From Polaribacter sp. SA4-10 (GTDB lineage Bacteria > Bacteroidota > Bacteroidia > Flavobacteriales > Flavobacteriaceae): a DNA stretch of 64,000 nucleotides. Below, one piece after another: positions 60,409-64,000 of the stretch. The translations under genes were made by a program, and so were the position numbers. The stretch is taken from NCBI RefSeq assembly GCF_002163835.1, contig NZ_CP019331.1, forward strand, positions 558,001 to 622,000. Reading direction: 5' to 3'. Under the pieces are notes generated by a model that was not told where the DNA came from, ran no database searches, and worked only from the letters and a program-made list of their open reading frames with translations. The stretch's first letter is position 1. Each line of letters opens with the position of its first letter.

Positions 60409-61482
60409 CTAATTAAAATCACTTTCGAAAACGATTTCGTTATGTCCAAGTTTAGATTTTAAGTCATTTTCATCAACTTTGTTTAAATTTGAAACCAATT
60501 TTCCGTCTATAATTTTATCTTCAAATTGAAAAGCGACATCATTTTTACTGTTTGAAAATCGATGAAGAACATCATAAAATATTTTATCATTATTCGGGAT
60601 ATCAAAATATGCTGAAAATTCATTAAAACCTGATGCTGTTGCAATATGATGAATTCCTTGCAACAGAGAAAAGAAAGTATATTTTCTAGATTCCTCTCTT
60701 TTATAGTCTTCTGGATAATGACCAGATTCAATTAAAATAGTATTGTATCCTAATTTTTGAAAATTATCTCCTGTTGCTGTTGGGTAAAATTCATCTGTAT
60801 ACCTCCCTACATAGTTAGGTATTATGTTTTGTAGCATTTTATTCATTGCTACAATAACATTCATGGTTTTCTTTCTACCCTCAGTAATTTCTCGGGTTTC
60901 CTCCTCTGAAGGAGCTAAAAACGATATTGTTGCCGGATTTTTTGTTCCTTCTACTCCAAAAATTGTTCTTTGATCATGTAGATTGAAGCAAAACTGTGGA
61001 TTAAAATCTTCCACTATTTTTCTCAACAACTTACTTTCTTTAGCAACTCTATTTACAGCGTCTCTGTTTAAATCTACGTTACTGGCATTTACTCTTGTAT
61101 ATGCTTGCGCACCATCTGGATTTAACATTGGGATAAATACAAGTGTACATGTTTCTAATATTTGAGAAAACTCTTTTTCAGATGAATTTAAAAAGCAATT
61201 AAATAAATCGAAAACAGCTTTTGTACCTGTACTTTCATTTCCATGCATTTGAGACCAAATCAAAATCTTCTTTTTACCATTTCCAATTTTCAATTGAAAT
61301 ATAGGTCTATTTTCTTCTGATGAACCTATCTGAGAAACTTTAAAAGTAGCTTCATATTTCGAAAATAATTTTTCTATATCACTATATGTAATCCATTTTC
61401 CAAAAAGTGAAGTTTCCTTTTGGACCTTGTAAATGTTCTCTAAAAATTCTATTGGTACAGTACTCATGTTGTGGCTACTCAT
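60409..61482 (-). CDS. M14-family zinc carboxypeptidase-like protein
   Basis: The 357-residue protein has the M14 zinc ligands HxxE in WSQMHGNESTGTKAV (about 83-97) and the His of FNLHDQRTIFG, with DLNRDA near the substrate site and a catalytic Glu in LIESGHYPED. There is no signal peptide, so it is cytosolic. It probably trims peptides or amino-acid conjugates. A minus-strand -7 element lies at 61588-61581, with repressor-like palindromes between it and the gene. Confidence 0.8.
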   Translation of the reverse strand: MSSHNMSTVPIEFLENIYKVQKETSLFGKWITYSDIEKLFSKYEATFKVSQIGSSEENRPIFQLKIGNGKKKILIWSQMHGNESTGTKAVFDLFNCFLNSSEKEFSQILETCTLVFIPMLNPDGAQAYTRVNASNVDLNRDAVNRVAKESKLLRKIVEDFNPQFCFNLHDQRTIFGVEGTKNPATISFLAPSEEETREITEGRKKTMNVIVAMNKMLQNIIPNYVGRYTDEFYPTATGDNFQKLGYNTILIESGHYPEDYKREESRKYTFFSLLQGIHHIATASGFNEFSAYFDIPNNDKIFYDVLHRFSNSKNDVAFQFEDKIIDGKLVSNLNKVDENDLKSKLGHNEIVFESDFN

Positions 61483-61531
61483 TTATGAACTTCAAAAATA
61501 CATCATTAGATAAAAACCACAAACTAAAATG

Positions 61532-61598
61532 TTACAATTGTAAATTGCGTAAATGTTACAAATGTAAATAGATGTTTGCGCAAAGATAGTTACTTTTG
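61532..61598. promoter_or_regulatory. Palindromic operators and divergent promoters
   Basis: TTACAATTGTAA (61532-61543, perfect) and TTACAAATGTAA (61556-61567) have centres 24 bp apart. Minus-strand TATCTTTG (61588-61581) would drive the carboxypeptidase and plus-strand TACTTTTG (61591-61598) points to the XRE gene. The same motif recurs at 61788-61823. Confidence 0.6.
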
Positions 61599-61765
61599 TA
61601 AACAAATATTTAAATAGTATGAAGAAATAGATAGACAACAGTTACTGTTACTTTACAGCGACTTGATTAAATAATTAGCATACATTAAATCAGTAATTTA
61701 CATAGTTTACTTAAAGTTATAGTTGAATACTATTCTATTATTTTTTAAGTTTTATAGTTCTTTGT

Positions 61766-61823
61766 TTTGTTATTAATTTCAGATGATTTACATTTGTATA
61801 TAACTAAACAGTTACAATGGTAA
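61766..61823 (+). promoter_or_regulatory. XRE gene promoter with overlapping operators
   Basis: TTG (61767-61769), a 19-base spacer and TACATTTG (61789-61796) form an ideal Bacteroidota promoter. TTACATTTGTA overlaps the -7 box, and TTACAATGGTAA (61812-61823) covers the start codon. Confidence 0.6.
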
Positions 61824-62164
61824 ACGTACTCGAACTTACTTCTCGTTTAAAAAAAGTGATGGATTTTCATCAATTATCTGCTTCTATGTTTGCAGATAAA
61901 ATAGGTGTTCAGCGTTCTAGCATCTCCCATATTTTATCTGGAAGAAATAAACCTAGCCTCGATTTTATTTTAAAAGTAACATCAGAACTTACAGATGTTG
62001 ATATACAATGGTTGCTAAATGGAAAAGGAGTTTTTCCTAATAATGCAGAAAAAAGCACAAAAGCCCCTCCTCCATTATCTACACCAAATAGTAGTGATGG
62101 AAAAACGATTCAAAGAATTGTTGTCTTTTTTGATGATGGTACTTTTGCAGAATATCAGAAATAA
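61817..62164 (+). CDS. XRE-family helix-turn-helix regulator
   Basis: The 115-residue protein has HTH core SASMFADKIGVQRSSISHILSGRNKPSLDF (in parts, about 21-50) and a variable C-terminus with IQWLLNGKG, the mark of a flavobacterial XRE subgroup. Several TTACAnnTGTAA-type sites surround its promoter and the divergent gene, suggesting self-regulation. A terminator follows at 62184. Confidence 0.85.
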   Translation: MVNVLELTSRLKKVMDFHQLSASMFADKIGVQRSSISHILSGRNKPSLDFILKVTSELTDVDIQWLLNGKGVFPNNAEKSTKAPPPLSTPNSSDGKTIQRIVVFFDDGTFAEYQK

Positions 62165-62183
62165 GAAAAAAATAGTAAACACA

Positions 62184-62219
62184 AAAAAAGCGAGAAATTA
62201 TTAATTTCTCGCTTTTTTT
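62184..62219. terminator. Bidirectional intrinsic terminator
   Basis: The stem aaaaaagcgagaaatta/taatttctcgcttttttt, with almost no loop, serves the convergent XRE and alanine dehydrogenase genes. Confidence 0.85.
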
Positions 62220-62240
62220 GTTTAATAAAAGAACTGAAAA

Positions 62241-63341
62241 TTAAAGGACAAAAGCTTCTAAATTAAAAGCTTCATTAATTTCTTTATAAACAATTTTACC
62301 ATTAATAATATTTAACCCTTTTTCTAAAGATGTATCTTTTGCACATGCTTCTCTCCAACCTAAATCTGCAAGTTTGATTACATAAGGCAAAGTTACATTA
62401 GTAAGTGCCATGGTAGATGTGTAAGGAACAGCTCCCGGCATGTTTGCTACACAATAATGTACAACATCATCTATAATATAAGTTGGGTCTTCATGCGTAG
62501 TTGCTTTTGTAGTTTCAAAACAACCTCCTTGATCTACCGCTACATCTACAACAACAGTTCCTGGACGCATTTCTTTTAACATATCTTTTGTAATTAATTT
62601 TGGTGCCTTTGCTCCTTTTAATAAAACACCTCCAATAATTAAATCATGAGACTTTATATGCTTTCTAATACTGTATTCATTTGAAAACTCTGTAACAACA
62701 TGATTTGGTAAAACATCATTTACATAACGTAGTTGCTTCATGTTAACATCCATAATTGTAACATGTGCTCCTAAACCTGCGGCCATTTTTGCGGCTTGAA
62801 CACCTACAACTCCAGCTCCTAAAATCAAAACTTTTCCTGGTGCAACTCCCGGTACTCCTCCTAAAAGGATTCCTCTTCCTTTAATTGGTTTTTCTAGATA
62901 CTTTGCTCCTTGCTGAATTGCCATTCTACCTGCAACTTCAGACATTGGCGTTAATAAAGGCAACGTACCTTCTTCATCTTCTACCGTTTCATAAGCGATA
63001 CAAATAGAGTTACTTGCAACCATAGCTTTGGTTAATGGCGCACTAGATGCAAAATGAAAATATGTAAATACAATTTGATTTTCTTTTATTAAAGGATATT
63101 CAGATGCAATGGGTTCTTTTACTTTTACAATCATTTCACTTTGATTGTAAACTTCTTCAATCGTGTCTAAAATTATTGCTCCAACTTTACTATAATCTTC
63201 ATCAAAAAAACCACTTCCTTCTCCAGCATTAGACTGAATATAAACAACGTGATTTCTTTTGGTTAATTCAAAAACACCAGCAGGAATCATACCTACTCTA
63301 TTTTCATTGTTTTTAATTTCTTTAGGAATTCCTATTTTCAT
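62241..63341 (-). CDS. ald: Alanine dehydrogenase
   Basis: The 366-residue enzyme interconverts alanine and pyruvate plus ammonia with NAD. Signatures: GIPKEIKNNENRVGMIPAGV, KVKEP (catalytic Lys), TYFHFAS (catalytic His) and the Rossmann motif GAGVVGVQAAKMAAGLGAHV (about 174-193). The sequence looks complete; length as expected. Confidence 0.95.
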   Translation of the reverse strand: MKIGIPKEIKNNENRVGMIPAGVFELTKRNHVVYIQSNAGEGSGFFDEDYSKVGAIILDTIEEVYNQSEMIVKVKEPIASEYPLIKENQIVFTYFHFASSAPLTKAMVASNSICIAYETVEDEEGTLPLLTPMSEVAGRMAIQQGAKYLEKPIKGRGILLGGVPGVAPGKVLILGAGVVGVQAAKMAAGLGAHVTIMDVNMKQLRYVNDVLPNHVVTEFSNEYSIRKHIKSHDLIIGGVLLKGAKAPKLITKDMLKEMRPGTVVVDVAVDQGGCFETTKATTHEDPTYIIDDVVHYCVANMPGAVPYTSTMALTNVTLPYVIKLADLGWREACAKDTSLEKGLNIINGKIVYKEINEAFNLEAFVL

Positions 63342-63547
63342 TTTTGCTTAGAATTAGTTATTATAAGCAAGTAAATTTAAAACCTTTTTGTTCGGAATTT
63401 AACAAAAAGATTTTAAACTGTTATTTTTATGAAAGTGATATTTTTTCTGTTTTAGAATAATTGAATCCTATATTTTGATATCTTATTTTATCAAAAATTG
63501 AATTATTAGCCTAAAAAATTAAAATTAATTAGATGTACTGCAATCTT

Positions 63548-64000
63548 TTAATCCAAATCTAAGCGAATTCCTATCGAAATATTCCTAGTCTCCGTGTTTT
63601 TAAACAGTGGGTTTAAATCATATTTCACATATAAACTTGTAGATCTATAGCCTAAATAAGCACTCAAACCATAATTTATAGTATTCATATTAAAACTATC
63701 TTTCTGCACTTCTTCTACATCCACACCTTGCGCATTTTTAAACTCTAAATACTGTCTTGTTCCTAATTTAAAACCTACAAAACCACCAACCCCAAAACGT
63801 ACAGATCTATTTGTTCTATCTCTTACAAAACCATCTTCATATTTTTTATTTCTAGAAAAATCCCATTCCAAATGCATTGGAAATATCATTTGAACATGAC
63901 GCAGTCTGCTTTCTTTTAGTTGACTAGAAAAGGTCTCTAATTCTGTCATATCTACATTTTTAACATGGTATCTATCCTCATCTAATCGTAAATTATTCCA
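63548..64000 (-). CDS. Outer-membrane beta-barrel protein, 5' end outside window
   Basis: About 150 codons; the frame continues upstream of the internal Met at 63949 to the window edge (NNLRLDEDRYHVKNVD), so the true start is missing. Alternating hydrophobic strands (SVRFGVGGFVGFKLGTRQYL, YGLSAYLGYRSTSLYVKYDL) and the terminal ISIGIRLDLD are typical of outer-membrane barrels of the PorT/OmpA-like type. The 200-bp gap to ald holds nothing recognised. Confidence 0.65.
   Translation of the reverse strand, partial: WNNLRLDEDRYHVKNVDMTELETFSSQLKESRLRHVQMIFPMHLEWDFSRNKKYEDGFVRDRTNRSVRFGVGGFVGFKLGTRQYLEFKNAQGVDVEEVQKDSFNMNTINYGLSAYLGYRSTSLYVKYDLNPLFKNTETRNISIGIRLDLD

Overview
The window is AT-rich DNA from a member of the Bacteroidota, almost certainly a marine Flavobacteriaceae. 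The evidence is four secreted proteins with type IX secretion (T9SS) sorting tails, a SusC-like TonB receptor, flavobacterial small families (Lacal_2735, DUF2256, TIGR03643, DUF6266), promoters of the TAnnTTTG type and almost no Shine-Dalgarno sequences. No rRNA, tRNA or CRISPR array was seen.

The most interesting content is two integron-like gene-cassette arrays. Array A (about 1-4751) and array B (about 35648-41441) both carry small accessory genes on the minus strand. The genes are separated by long imperfect palindromes of about 70 or 135 bp. For eight consecutive cassettes, the first 9-10 bases are the exact or near-exact reverse complement of the last bases before the next site, which is the R''/R' relationship expected of integron attC sites. 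Both arrays start at the same 42-bp attI-like sequence. In array A that sequence abuts a decayed tyrosine-recombinase C-terminus. Cassette cargo includes a PARIS-like AAA ATPase/TOPRIM pair, an ABC ATPase with a membrane partner, a Coq4-like protein, lipoproteins, a T9SS-exported protein and a protein with a HEPN-like motif. In array B an IS110-family element sits inside an attC. Its 5' non-coding hairpin contains the same 9 bases as the attC end it interrupts, suggesting a bridge RNA that targets attC sites.

Layout: 1-4946 array A and integrase relic; 5128-9115 MarR regulator, sigma-70 relic, bS21 paralog and proC-proB; 9448-17041 two DoxX-like proteins and a ten-gene minus-strand light-damage operon (three photolyase-family proteins, DUF2256, TIGR03643, DUF2452, Lacal_2735, FAD oxidoreductase); 17473-27915 secreted BspA-like and other T9SS proteins plus a c-type haem lipoprotein; 28273-33034 DUF6642 protein, a mer-like operon, and an RsbQ/PAS-kinase/response-regulator operon; 33834-35648 HTH protein, DUF6266 protein and a helically phased decamer array; 35649-41441 array B; 42587-48286 a phosphate-scavenging operon (TonB receptor, beta-propeller phytase, PhoX); 49094-53409 amtB-glnK, a small protein and an EF-G paralog with degenerate GTPase motifs; 53845-64000 ordinary chromosomal genes (DUF805, Bcr/CflA efflux, pseudouridine synthase, oxidoreductase, fused 2-oxoacid dehydrogenase E1, Lrp, carboxypeptidase, XRE regulator, alanine dehydrogenase, outer-membrane barrel).

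Two families of dispersed non-coding repeats fill the large intergenic gaps between 17 and 49 kb. Coordinates come from reading the sequence by eye; family names come from recognition, not a database search.
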